Shown here in pieces: positions 21,980-33,180 of a stretch of DNA of 64,000 nucleotides. Under the pieces are notes generated by a model. That model searched no databases. It was given only the letters and a program-made list of their open reading frames with translations, and had not been told where the DNA came from. The translations under genes and the position numbers were made by a program. The stretch comes from Morella rubra. Its lineage: Eukaryota > Streptophyta > Magnoliopsida > Fagales > Myricaceae. Where the stretch lies: positions 20,398,822 to 20,462,821 of the forward strand of contig CM025851.1 of NCBI GenBank assembly GCA_003952965.2. The letters are read 5' to 3'. Every line of letters starts with the position of its first letter. The first letter of the stretch is position 1.

Positions 21980-22872
21980 TAATTTGCATGTGGCTGAAAG
22001 GTTGAAGGCTTCTGGTGAATCCTCTGATAACATGCATGGAAAGATGACAAGTATGATCATGGGAGGAGATAAGCAGATTAAATCTAGAGGCATAATACGA
22101 GTAAAGGCTAAACATGTCACATGTCATATCCAACGCCAACCGTTACTAGGAGCAGTGGATGTTGGCTCGGATGAGAGATCCATCTCACATAATTCTTCCT
22201 CAACTGCACATGCTATTTCTCTTTCACCAGAAAAAATTTCAGTGAGCTCTTTCATTTGGATCATCAGGTATTAGCACAAATCTTTCAGCCTTTAATCCTG
22301 TGTTGTCAGTTAATAGGAATTTTTCATGCTTTAATGCACTCAACAATAATGAGAATTCTCGTGGTTGTAATTCAGAAAAATTCTATGCGCTACCTATTTA
22401 TGATCCAATTCGCCTGAAAGAATTACATGCACTATCGAATGCCATAGGCAAAGAGGTTTGACAGAAAAGAGTAGTGAAAGAAAAAGTGACAAGACTGTCT
22501 CAGATGATGGGATGGATCCCTTGCTCTTGGCAAAATCTAAGCTGCAATCTCTTGTGATAAAACCAAGTGTTTCTGTTCAAAATTCTTCTAAAACGCTGGA
22601 TGAGAATGACGCTGATTTAGATTCACCCATCTGGAAAGGTAACCTGGCATCAAGTCAATTTCCATTTGGAGTTTTTGGGTCTACGAGTTGAAAATGTCTT
22701 TGTAAGGAGCTAGAAACAAGTACCAGTTTGAATCCTCTGGCACTTCAATTTTTCCTAAGCAAGGCTAAAGGAAGCACATATTACCATGAAAGTGGATGTG
22801 GTAGAAATGATTTCTCATCTTTCCACAAGGGTGAATCTTCAACTGTTTCTTTAACATCAAGAGAGCCTACAA
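21980..22872 (+). pseudogene. Pseudogene copy 2 of the same uncharacterised plant protein
   Basis: Parallel to copy 1 from TGTGGCTGAAAGGTTGAAGG to CATCAAGAGAGCCTACAA. It encodes SDDGMDPLLLAKSKLQSLVI and DLDSPIWKGNLASSQFPFG (22485-22680). It keeps a lysine codon where copy 1 has a stop, but has its own stop after the FGVFGSTS segment, so the two copies carry different lesions. It lacks the hAT MITE of copy 1. Its junction with hAT copy 2 at about 21980 is a deletion breakpoint. Confidence 0.65.
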
Positions 22873-23100
22873 CAATTTGCTTTAGTTACAAAAAGAGTTG
22901 ACTTTATAACTCAAATCGTTGTTGGAGGATTAATGGATCAATGAGAATCTGCAACTTTTATGTCAAATTAGCTTAATTAGTAAAATTGAAAACTTCTTAG
23001 TAGAATTGGAAATCCGACCTCCCAACATCTAAAAATGATAGTTGTGAAATTAAAGAATTGCAATTATACTTTATTAGATGCACTAATAAAAAAACATTAG

Positions 23101-24602
23101 GGAAAAGTACCCAAACAGTCCCTATGGTTTCACGTTGTGACAAAATGGTCCATGTGGTTTTAACTTGAACCAATTAGTCCTTGTGGTCAGCAAACTATTG
23201 CACCGTGCTCCCTCCATCAATCTCCCCATGAAACCATTAACAGAGAACGCTGACGTGTCAATAATTTACCACGTGGACACTGATGAGCTGGCAATTTTCA
23301 CACATGGAATGCCACCTCACATAATATTTAAAAAAATAAATAAATTTATAGAAAAGTACCCAAACAGTCCATGTGGTTTCATGTTGTGACAAAATTGTCC
23401 CTGTGGTTTCAACTTGAACAAATTAGTCTCTGTGGTTAGCTAACTGTTGCACCTTGGTTCCTCCGTCAATCTCCCTGTAAAACCATTAACGGAAAACACC
23501 GACGTGTCAATAATTTACCACGTGGACACTGATGAGCTCGCAATTTTCACACGTGGAATGCCACCTCACATAGTATTTTAAAAAATAAATAAATTTACAG
23601 AACGTAAAAAAAAAAAAAAGAGAGAGAGACAAATTCGAATGCCCTAAACTTACTTGTTTGTATTTTTTTTTTGGTTATTTATTTGTAACATAAAGTCCTA
23701 GAAACAAGATCTTAATTCAACGAAGATCTTGAGTTTGACAATGAGCTTCTCTTTATCATTTTTTTTCCTTCTATTTTCTCGGGTAGTCTCTTTCTGGGTT
23801 CTTAACACTGCACATTTTCTATCTTGAGGGTTTAAGAGAAACTCAGAAAGTGTCCTTAGTGTTGGTATGGGAGATTTGGGAGACAAAAAAAAAAAGCAAC
23901 AAGATTTGGTGGATTTGCATGATGTGCGAGAAATTAAAAACGTGGAAGAAAGAGTAGGTGAAGTGGGAGATTTTCGGTGATTTGGGGGGAAGGGAAGTGG
24001 AGGTGGAGAAGTCAATTTATAGTGCGAATGAGAAGTTAAGTTTCTCAGTGAAGGTAGTGTAATTTGGTGGTAAGTTTAGGGCATTCGAATCTTCTTTTTT
24101 TTTTTTGTTACGTTCTGTAAATTATTTATTTTTTAAAATATTATGTGAGGTGGCATTCCACGTGTGAAAATTGCAAGCTCATCAGTGTCCACGTATTAAA
24201 TTATTGACGCGTCGGCGTTCTCCGTTAATGGTTTCGCTGACGAAGGGACCACAGTGCAACAGTTTGCTAAACCACTTGGACTAATTTGTTCAAGTTCAAA
24301 CCACAAGACCATTTTATCCCAATGTGAAAACGCAGGGACTGTTTGGATACTTTTCTATAATTTTTTTAAAAAAAATATTATGTGAGGTGGCATTCCACCT
24401 ATGAAAATTGTCAGCTCATCAATGTCCATGTGGTAAATTATTGACACGTCAGCGTTCTTCGTTAATGGTTTCACGGGGGGATTGATGGAGGGACCACGGT
24501 GCAACAATTTGCTAACCATAGGGACTTATTTGTTCAAGTTGAAACCACAATGACCATTTTGTTACAACGTGAAACCACATGGACTATTTAGGTACTTTTC
24601 CC
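23101..24602. mobile_element. Fold-back (MULE-like) element with doubled arms
   Basis: The ends GGGAAAAGTACCCAAACAG and TAGGTACTTTTCCC are inverted. Each arm is about 540-555 bp and consists of two tandem copies of a roughly 245-bp unit (left: from 23101 and from about 23350; right: up to about 24355 and up to 24602), then an inner segment with TTCGAATGCCCTAAACTTAC inverted as GTAAGTTTAGGGCATTCGAA. The middle 400 bp is unique and non-coding as far as I can see. No convincing target duplication was found. It lies in the composite unit upstream of hAT copy 3. Confidence 0.8.
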
Positions 24603-25181
24603 AAAAATTTCATCCAAACAATAGTTTCTACACCAAAAAATTATAGCTTGCACAAAATTTCTATCTAATCATTTGGCCTCAATATCTATAGAAAAAAAAA
24701 AAAAAAACCATAAAGTAAAAAAATTTAAAAAAAAATTAAGAAAACCATTAAAAACATCTCCCTTAAAAATTTTCTTTTCAAACATATTCTTTTACCCTCA
24801 CATTGTCCAAGAGTTACTTGATGTTTTGAAAACAGAAATTTTTAAAAACTTGAGTTGATAGGATAAAATTTTGAGAATTGAACTTCTTATAGGATTTATA
24901 AAAAGTTGGTGAAAAATTTTAAAACTGTTTCATTGTAAAAATAAAAAATAAAAAAAAAAATTATTCGAGTTTGGTAAGGAGATGAAAGATTTGATTAAAC
25001 TTTTTAATGAAAATAATGGAGTTGTTAAAAAGTAAGATGAGAGAAAATTTTATGTATTTATTTTTATCAAAAATATTGAAGTATGTGAAAAAATGTGTTG
25101 ACATTTTTGTGAAAATTTTGAGGTTTTGATATTTGATTGTAAAAATTTTGATTTTTGAAAAACTTTTGAGAGGAAGGACAC

Positions 25182-26651
25182 TAAGGGTGGGCAAATGTTC
25201 CGACCGGTACCAAATTTTTGGTTCCGGCACAATTATGAACCGGAACCGGATACCTTTTTAAGGAATTTTCGGAATCAGAAGCGGAACAGAAAATTTTGCT
25301 AGAATAAGGGAAATTTTCGGTTGCAATTTAAAAACAAAAAAAATGACCCAAATCACTTATCCCCCAATCCCTTTGCCCCTTCATGGGAATCTGCCTTTTG
25401 CCTTCATTTTTTTTTCGTCCCCAACTCTCCCAAGTACCACTCTCCCTTGCCTTTTTTGACCAGCGCCCCACTCCCCAGCCCTAAGTAGCCAGCCGCCACC
25501 ACTCACCCACTCCTCTCAGCTACTGCCGACCAAAGGTTTTGGGATCTCTCAGCTCTTTCTCTCTATCTTTGGGCGTATAATCTCTCTCTCTCTTGCTGCT
25601 ACCAAGCATCTCGGTCTAACCCTACGGTATGGATTTTTGGTCTAACCTAAGCATCTCCGATTAATTGGTGACATTTTTCCAGATTTAGAATTTAGGAATT
25701 TTTTTAGTTTTGGATTGGTACGATTTTTTATTTCGGGATTTAGGGATCTAATTGCTAAATTTTGAGTAACATTAAGTGATTGGGATGGAATTAGTACGAA
25801 TTTGGTTTATTTCCCACTCAATTAAATTACTGCACATTAAATGATTGCTAATTTCAAATTTGGGGTTGATACTATTCTAATTTAAGGTTGAAATGAGTGG
25901 TGATTTATACTGTTCCAAATTTGGGGTTGAATTGAGTCATATAAATAATAAATAGATAATTTTGTTACCTTAATATTTCTCTCAGAATTTTGTTGCTTTG
26001 TTTTTGTCTTTTGTTGAGCTTGAGAATTTGAAGATAAGCTAAACATGTCACATGTGGTATTGTGGTTGAAGGCAATGCATGCCATGGATCATAGAAGATG
26101 GAGAAATTTCTTTTTATGGATGCCATGATTTTAGAACGTTGTAATCTTAGTTTTGATTTCAAAATTTGGAGGAATGTTTTTTTTAGAATCTAGATTTTGG
26201 ATTATTATTTGGATGAATGTTTATTTTAAATTTAGATTTTGGAATATTGTTATTTGGATGAAGTTGATGAAAATTTTGATTAAATATATAGCATAAATTC
26301 CATATTACATTGGAAGGAATACCTCCTTTAGATGGTGAGAGAAAATACTACTTTCTTTAGATGACACACAAGTGGCAAATCATGTTGAGACACTTATGTA
26401 ATGAAATTTAGTTATTGTATTTTATAACATAATTTTTTGCTGGCCAAAATGTCTTTTGGGCCCATTTGGGCTAAAAAAAACTGCCCAAAAAACCTACTAA
26501 CAAAACCGAAATTTTTGGTTTCCAGTTCAAGAAATTTTGGTTCCAGTATTTACTAGAACGGAACCGGAATATTTTTTAGGATTCCAATGGGTACAAGAAT
26601 CGGAAACAAAATGGTCTATTCAAGTTCTATCCGTTCTGGTACCCACCCATA
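25182..26651. mobile_element. hAT element, copy 3, both ends present (1470 bp)
   Basis: The left end TAAGGGTGGGCAAATG follows AAGGACAC (25174-25181). The right end GGTACCCACCCATA precedes AAGGGCAC (26652-26659). The 8-bp duplication (one change) and TAAGGGTGGG-type inverted ends identify a hAT element. It contains the same leader-like region as the other copies and no transposase ORF, so it is a deletion derivative. It lacks the MITE present in copy 1. Confidence 0.85.
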
Positions 26652-27140
26652 AAGGGCACATTGAATGAACGAGGGCAACAAATGGTTACAGTGAAGGAAG
26701 AAGCGCAATGAGGAAGTGACGGTTAGTTCTTAATGAGATATGAAATCTCCATTGCTATAGCACACAGACCATCCTTATCATATATGACACGATGCATTCT
26801 TATGTAACCCTTCTCTCCCATTCAATTCCCTAAGAGTTTAGGTTGTTCCATAGCTCACATTTTCAGCTCAATGATTTAGCTTTGTGCCATATTTTCTATT
26901 AAAAACACCATGTATCATGCACAACCAAATTGGGGAATTGGGACATAAAAAAAAAAAAATTGATTTTCTAATAACAACAATTTGCTTTAGTTAAAAAAAG
27001 AGCTAACTTGGTAGCTCAAATCACTGCAGGAAGATTAATGGGTCAATGATAATCTGCAACTTTTATGCCAAAGTAGCTTAGTTATTCACATTAAGTACTT
27101 CCGAGTAGAATTAGAAATCCAACCTCCCAGCATCTAAAAC
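26652..27140 (+). repeat. Composite-unit segment right of hAT copy 3
   Basis: It contains the right flank shared with hAT copy 1 (ATTGAATGAACGAGGGCAAC), the host-gene 3' fragment (about 26728-26800) and the uninterrupted target of solo LTR 2 (GATGCATTCTTATGTAACCC). The usual TTTGCTTTAGTT segment follows. Non-coding. Confidence 0.65.
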
Positions 27141-27660
27141 CGATAATTGTGACATAGTGTATTTATACAACTACAGTGCACTACACTTTACATTGGATTG
27201 GTCCATGTCATCTAACTATCTAACAGAAAAGCTAACTACGAAACAGAATGAAACTAACTTGTAATAGCTAAGTACTGCTATAGTTAACAATAACCGTGGA
27301 GTTTGTAGCATTTATCATTGATATGACCAACATTCCACAATGACTACATACTGGTTTGTCCTTGCCCTAGAAAACCTACTTTCCACGATACTGTGTAGGA
27401 CTAGATTTGCTTATTAAAGCATGAGAATCATGACATATATCAGAAGTTACAATAGAGATTCATTTCTGCCTTTCTTGAGTAAGTACCATTGAATAAACTT
27501 TGTTAAGAACAGATAGAGGTTCAAGCAGCAAAATCTACTCACGAGTTGCAGCATATGAGTCATTTAGACCATTGAGAAATTGCATGACTTCTTCTTGCTG
27601 ATAATACTCTATTAAGGTTCTGATTACACCACAACTGCGAGCCGGTTCACACTTGCAAAT
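27141..27660 (-). mobile_element. Ty1-copia fossil with gag fragment, minus strand
   Basis: Read on the minus strand, the part at about 27380-27650 resembles the gag region of plant copia elements (UBN2/Retrotran_gag type, with an FLNGLNDSYAATR-like phrase). AT-rich non-coding sequence of the same element probably continues to 27141. It is a short fragment with no recognisable protease, integrase or reverse transcriptase, and is broken. Confidence 0.55.
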
Positions 27661-27965
27661 GGGTTAAGGTTTTTTAACAAGGTTTATAAAAAGTTGGTGA
27701 AAAAGTTTAAAAATGTTTTATTGTAAAAAAATATAATAATAATTTGGAGCTTGTTAAACAGAGAAAGATTTTATGGAACTTTTTAATGAAAAAGATGGAG
27801 TTTGTTTAAAGTGAGATGAGAGAAAAATTCATGTATTTATTTTTATAAAAAAAAATATTAAAGTTGGTGGAAAAAATGTGTTAAAATTTTTGTAAAAATT
27901 TTGAGGTTTTGATATTTGGTTGTAAAAGTTTTGATTTTCTAAAAACATTTTGGGAGGAAGGGCAC
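27661..27965 (+). repeat. Left arm of composite unit, copy 5
   Basis: It begins abruptly at GGTTTATAAAAAGTTGGTGA and ends in GGAAGGGCAC, directly before hAT copy 4. It is parallel to 10391-10661, 20798-21070 and 24893-25181. Confidence 0.7.
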
Positions 27966-28556
27966 TAAGGGTGGGAAAATGTTTTGACCAGAACCGAAAA
28001 TTTTCGATTACTGTACCGAAATTTGGCTACCGATTTCGACACAATCCAAAACCAAAATCAAATACCCTTTTAGGGAATTCAAGTTTCTGTTTAAAAACAA
28101 AAAAATAAATAGAAAATGACCTAGATCACTTATCCCCATTCCCCTCGCCACTTCATGCGAATCAGCATTCTGCATTCATTTTCTTCCCGTCCCCGACTCT
28201 CCCCAATCCTCCTCTCCCCAGCCCTAAGCAACCAGCCACCGCTTTGCGTCGGCTCCTCTCAACCGCCGCTGACCAATTGTTTTGGGATCTCTCAGCTCTT
28301 TCTCTCTCTCTGGGCATCGAATCTCTCTCTTTTTTTTGTTACTACGCATCTTGGCCTAACCCTAAGGTATGAATTTTTTGCCTAACCTAAGCATCACTGA
28401 TTGATTAGTGACATTAGTCTAAATTTAGGATTTAGGAATTTTTTATTTTTTTTTGTTTGATTTTTTTATTTTGGGATTTAGGGATCTGATTACTAAATTT
28501 TGAGTGATGTTAAGTGATTGAGATGAAATTAGTACGAATTTGGTTATTTCTCATTC
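27966..28556. mobile_element. hAT element, copy 4, right end missing
   Basis: A perfect AAGGGCAC (27958-27965) precedes TAAGGGTGGGAAAATG. The element runs through the C-rich leader and ACCCTAAGGTATGAATTTTT. At about 28556 it jumps into the unit segment AAGAGTTCTAGGTTGTCATAG, so its right half is deleted at a different point than in copy 2. Confidence 0.7.
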
Positions 28557-28799
28557 AAGAGTTCTAGGTTGTCATAGCCTACATTTCCAACTCCATGATT
28601 TAGCTCTGTGACACATTTCCTAGTAAAAACACCATGTATCATGCATAACGAAAAAAGGACATAAAACAAAAATTAATCCAGACGTTAGTTTCTACAAAAA
28701 ATAATAATAATAATCTAGCTTTAATAAAATTTTCTATGTAATCATTTGGCCTCAATTTCTATTAAAAATAAAACAATTATTTATTTGCATCATTTTCGT

Positions 28800-29360
28800 G
28801 TGGAAGTGTTTTGCCAAGTTATTGATTTGATCACTCATGAGATGGATCATCGTTTCACAGAAGCAAGTACAGAGTTATTTCTTTGCATAGTATGTCTTGG
28901 TCTAAGGAATTATGTTTGATCATGATAAGTTATTTCATCTTACTAGGGTTTATCCAGAAGATTTCTCAGCAGCTGATCGTATTATACTTAGAGATCATTC
29001 ACACCTACATTCATGATGTGAGAAATAATGGTGCTTTTTCTAGACTTCAAGATATTGAAGATCTTGCTATGAAGATGGTTGAGACAGGAAAAAATACTCT
29101 ATTTCATTGGTTTATCTCCTTATTGAGTTGGCATTTGTCTTACCAATTGCGATTGCAACCGTTGAAAGAGTGTTCTCTGCGATGAATTTATCAAAACTGA
29201 CTTGTGTAATATGATGGGAAATGAGTGGATAAATGATAGCATGGTAGTCTACATCGAGAGGAGAATTTTTGAAACTATTGAGAACGAAGCTATTTTGCAA
29301 CGTTTTCAGAAGATGCAGACCCGTAGGATTCAATTGCCACCTCTCCGTCTTAGCAAATAG
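28800..29360 (+). pseudogene. hAT transposase pseudogene, C-terminal part
   Basis: Broken frames encode the end of a plant hAT transposase of the TTF-type/ZMYM1-like group (DUF4371 plus dimerisation domain). In order: an EMDHRFTEASTELFLC-like segment (28835), FSRLQDIEDLAMKMVETGK (29040), an AIATVERVFSAMN-like dimerisation core (29150), and FETIENEAILQRFQKMQTRR at the end (29270-29320). The ERVFSAM phrase is the hallmark of the hAT C-terminal domain. At least two frame changes and some in-frame stops are seen, so it is inactive. It might come from the autonomous parent of the hAT copies nearby, but no terminus links them. Confidence 0.8.
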
Positions 29361-29439
29361 TACAGGACATGTATTTCAATATTTTTAATGCTTTTAGTCC
29401 TTAATTTTAGATATTTTAACTCACTTTTTGCATTACGTA

Positions 29440-30420
29440 GGAAAAAAAATTGTCATTTTGCCTTAGAAGTTCGCCCCCTTCAAATTGGATCTTGGTACTA
29501 CCTTGGGTAAATCAAGCTATTGAGAGCCATAACATGAGTTACAAATCTCAAATCATTGTAAAGGTTCTCAAGTACGTTGAAATCTTGAGATTTGTAAGTG
29601 TTATGGAAACACTTGTAACTAACCATGAGGTTAGGAAAACCTTAGCGATGATAGTTTGGTTATAGGTTTTGGGTGTTGAGTCTTGAGTCTTGAAAAGCAT
29701 TGGAGTTGTGAGTGTTGTACCAGTAAAAGCACTTAGATTGTGAGTGTTGAGCCTGAAAAAATATTTGGTGGGTTGTGAGTGTAGATCTTGTAAAAATACT
29801 TAGATTGTAAGTGTTGAACCCAAAAAAACACTTGTTTTAAAGTTCTCTAGCACCTGCAAGCTAGTATACACTATATTGAAGATAGTGGAAAAAGTCCAAG
29901 GGAGGATTATTAGACGTAGACTTTGGATGAGCCGAACCACCTAAAAATCTCAGTATCTTATCTCTCAACCCTCTCTTTTATTTACTTGCGTTATTTATAT
30001 GGTTGTTGATTGTTGAGAAGAAACCAAGTATATTGAGATTATCTTGGAGGATCTTAAAAGGAATTGAGGTTTTGGTTTGATTTTATTGTTTTAAAGATAT
30101 TGCATCTTATGCTTATCTTGAAAGTCCTAAAAAGATTTGTACTTTTGATTTGATTTCATCATTTCAAATATATTATATCTTGGGCTTGACTTAAAAATTT
30201 GAAAAATGATTGAGCTTTCAATTTGATCTTGTTGGTTTGAATACATTGTGCATTGAGCTTATCTTGAACATTATATAAAACACTAAACTCATCAAAAAAT
30301 TTTATAAAACTCAATTCATCCTCTTTTGGGTTGTCTATCGAAACTCTCAAATCTCTTCAAATTCATTTTTCGATGAACAACCCTCACTGCAATGACTCAA
30401 GAGAGTGAGTCTCTCTTTAC
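29440..30420 (+). mobile_element. LTR-retrotransposon LTR remnant, sense orientation
   Basis: The segment at about 29870-29990 (GATAGTGGAAAAAGTCCAAG, GAGCCGAACCACCTAAAAAT) parallels 13575-13660 of solo LTR 1. The later TCATCCTCTTTTGGGTTGTC phrase recalls SIRE-type LTR ends. The limits are not clear and no target duplication was found. Diverged and incomplete. Confidence 0.5.
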
Positions 30421-31751
30421 CTCAAAGTGTAGAACGAAATTAAAAATTCAAGCTCCCATTGGAGTAGATAATATAATGAAAAAAGCTTTGTTTTTTTTTT
30501 TTTTTACTTCACATAATAACAAAGGTATGAAAATGTAATTTGTGTAAATGCTTTGAAAAATATGAGAATCAAGATTTTTTGGATTTTCTTGAGTTTGTAT
30601 AAAATGTATGAATGCTCTAGTATATTTAGAAATGCCTTGAGACACTACAAGAAATTTGGCCATTTGGGACGGAGGGCAAGCGTCCCAAAAGGCCAAAAAA
30701 TCATCCCAAAAGGTCTTTTGGGACGGTTTATGGCGTCCCAAGGACGCGTCCCAACAGCTGCGTCCCAGAATGTTTCTGGGACGCCAATTGGCAGTCCGTC
30801 CCAAATTCTCCACTTCCGAACTAAATATACACAAGTTTGGACTGCAAATCGGAAACCGTCCCAAAAGACTCACTTCCAGCGATAATAGTCCGAACTACTG
30901 ACGAAACAAGTTTCGACTACAATCAAATGGGTAAAGTGTTTCAACAAGGAGCAGGCAGTCCGAACGTGAAAAGTTTGAACTTTAAAATGATCAGTCCGAA
31001 CCGAACGAGTCAGTCCGAACTTATGCGAGTCGGAACTTACAGAACTAAGTCAGAACCACATCAAGTTAGAACTACAAGAGGTAAGTCCGAACTGCCTTTG
31101 TTCGAACTATTTTACTTCAGTCCGAACTTAGACAGTCCGCACGGAGACATCATAAGTGCCAACAGCATACAGTTGGAACACGGTTATATTAGTCGGACTA
31201 TAACCAGTGCCAACTAACAGTACGTATGTTGTAACTAACAAAGTGTAGTTGGAATAGGTTCCGGTTGGAGCAGAGTTTATTAAGTTGAAACTTTTGTTGT
31301 TTCAGTTCGGACATCGGGGTTTAGTCCGAACAGTTGGTTCTCGGACTCAATAGATAGTAGTTGGAACGTGTTGTAAATAAGTTCGAACAGGGACCTGTAA
31401 TTTTATACGTGTCCTAACTTGAAAAACCTGGGTTCGAACAGGAGACCTGTAATATGCAGAATCCCAAAAATTGAAACCAAAATTCCTCAATAAACCCATA
31501 CATGAATGTGCTACAATAGATTTCAGAATACTATCATCCATACAAGAAACCAATACGGGTCTTCATAAGTCAAAGTTACAAAAATAACATCATTCTCCAA
31601 ATGTTAAACATTGTTTATAATATAATGATACTAAACATAAATCCAAAAATAACATACATCCAAAATAAGCATCAAACCAAGCTAACATAAGTCCAATATA
31701 ATTCCAAAATAATATAAGTCACATTGTCCAACAACGAATATGGGAATAGGG

Positions 31752-33180
31752 TCTACAAACCGTGGGAAGAGTTTGTCATGAAATCATTCATGCGCTCCCT
31801 CATTTCCCTCATCAATCTGTTCTCCAACTCCTTCATCTCTTATTGTCGCTCAGCTCGCATGCGCTCCATCTCTGCTTCCCGCTCTATTCTCATCTGCTCT
31901 ATCTCAGCTTCCCGTTCGCTTTCAATCTATCTATCTCCAACTGTGCCTCTCTTAATTGTCGCGCTACACTAGTGGATGTCGATCCCGAGCTTCTTGGAGG
32001 CTTCACTGCTCGCCCCAACCCCCTCACATAACCAAGCTTGGGGCCTAGGACTTGATGGAGGATATCAATGTCGTTGTAGGACCTCCCATCTGAGATAGCT
32101 TGCTCTTGCAATTCCCTCATCTTTTCCTGCAAAAAAACGTGCCATAAGATGAATCATTAATAATTAATGTTACATTCATTTGGTATATATATGTGAAATT
32201 ATAATATTTGACAAATGGAAAAGAACTCTACAAGAGATAGCCGTAGTAAATCCGGCAGCATAACTGCTATAGTAGGGACTATTCCTGAGTACAAAAATTC
32301 ATATAGCTACCAACACAAGCAATAGAGTATTCCAATAACTTCAGAACCACTAACCAGCAAAATCAAGTACCAAGACAACCACCAACCTCGGATCTATTAC
32401 CAAGTACAACCACCAAGGATGACAATAACTATTAACACTTTGAAATAAAACCATACCAAATGGATCAATGTAAGTGTACTCATATGATTGTCCTTAGCAA
32501 CATTCCCCATTTTTCGTTGTGGGATGCAGCATACAATTCAGTGGCCCAATCTCTGAAGTTACAAGAGGGGAAGTTTCCTAGAGAATTACATAACAAGTTA
32601 GAAATGAAGTAAATAAAGATAGCAATATACAAATAAGAATGATATCACTTACCAACACTTTTCGATATCGAGCAAACGTCCTTGTACCCGCTGTGTGGAA
32701 AATCGTCAAGCCCTTTCTATTTTCAGTGTTTACTTTACATTTTTCCTGAAATATGATAAATGGTTAAACGTTCATAATTAGTAATTGCAGTCAAAGATAT
32801 ACATGTACCTCATATTTTGGATCAGCAAACATGTCACACAATTTCGCCCAAGTATCTTCATCCATGTCTGGATGGGGGTGTCGAATAGCCACTTCCTTAT
32901 TCCTGCCCTTTTTTTCTTGTAGTGCTCATGCAATCTTCCCTTGAACTAGCGGTAGCTCTTTACCATTATCATGTTCACAGTCCGTAGGTCCTCCTCTCAA
33001 TTATAATCAAGATTGAAATCGTCCTGTTGCATGACATAATAAGACCGTCAGTTATCAAGTAATGAAATATCATATATAAAGGTGAAATATACTTACCAGT
33101 ATGTGCACCATGACGTACTCTTTGCACTCTGTAGGAACCTCATTCTATGATGAAGTCGCCATTGGTATAGTACCACGAAC
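31752..33180 (-). pseudogene. Transposase_24 (plant TNP1-type) gene of the CACTA element, decayed
   Basis: Minus-strand exons can be read at about 32940-32805 (AIRHPHPDMDEDTWAKLCDM, then FADPKYE), 32750-32660 (CKVNTENRKGLTIFHTAGTR, then TFARYR), 32590-32490 (RDWATELYAASHNEKWGM) and from 32130 (acceptor TTTGCAG|GAAAAGATG) to about 31752. The last exon encodes SDGRSYNDIDILHQVLGP, then GYVRGLGRAVKP and a coiled-coil tail rich in E, R and M. The order and the W-LCD-F-P / HTAG / GP--GYVRG pattern match the PF03004 family (Ptta/En/Spm plant transposase). A stop after the LRT-like GKLR stretch, a frame change, and a second stop in the tail mark it as inactive. In the family this protein binds subterminal repeats. 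Confidence 0.75.

Larger units (their letters stand above)
10281..30420. repeat. Locally amplified composite block (about 20 kb)
   Basis: The same non-coding unit recurs at least five times in direct orientation (landmarks TTTGGCCTCAATTTCTATTA near 10313, 17707, 24672 and 28746, degraded near 20575; and AAAGTTGGTGAAAAAGTTTA near 10400, 20800 and 27690). The unit carries parts of an uncharacterised host gene and, in four copies, a hAT element. Copies are truncated differently and carry private insertions. The order of sub-blocks suggests repeated segmental duplication of one locus rather than independent transposition of the whole unit. Confidence 0.75.

Noticed and set aside
23090-24613. 9-11-bp target duplication for the fold-back element
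   Set aside because: Flanks AAAACATTA and AAAAATTTC share only the A-run; not convincing.
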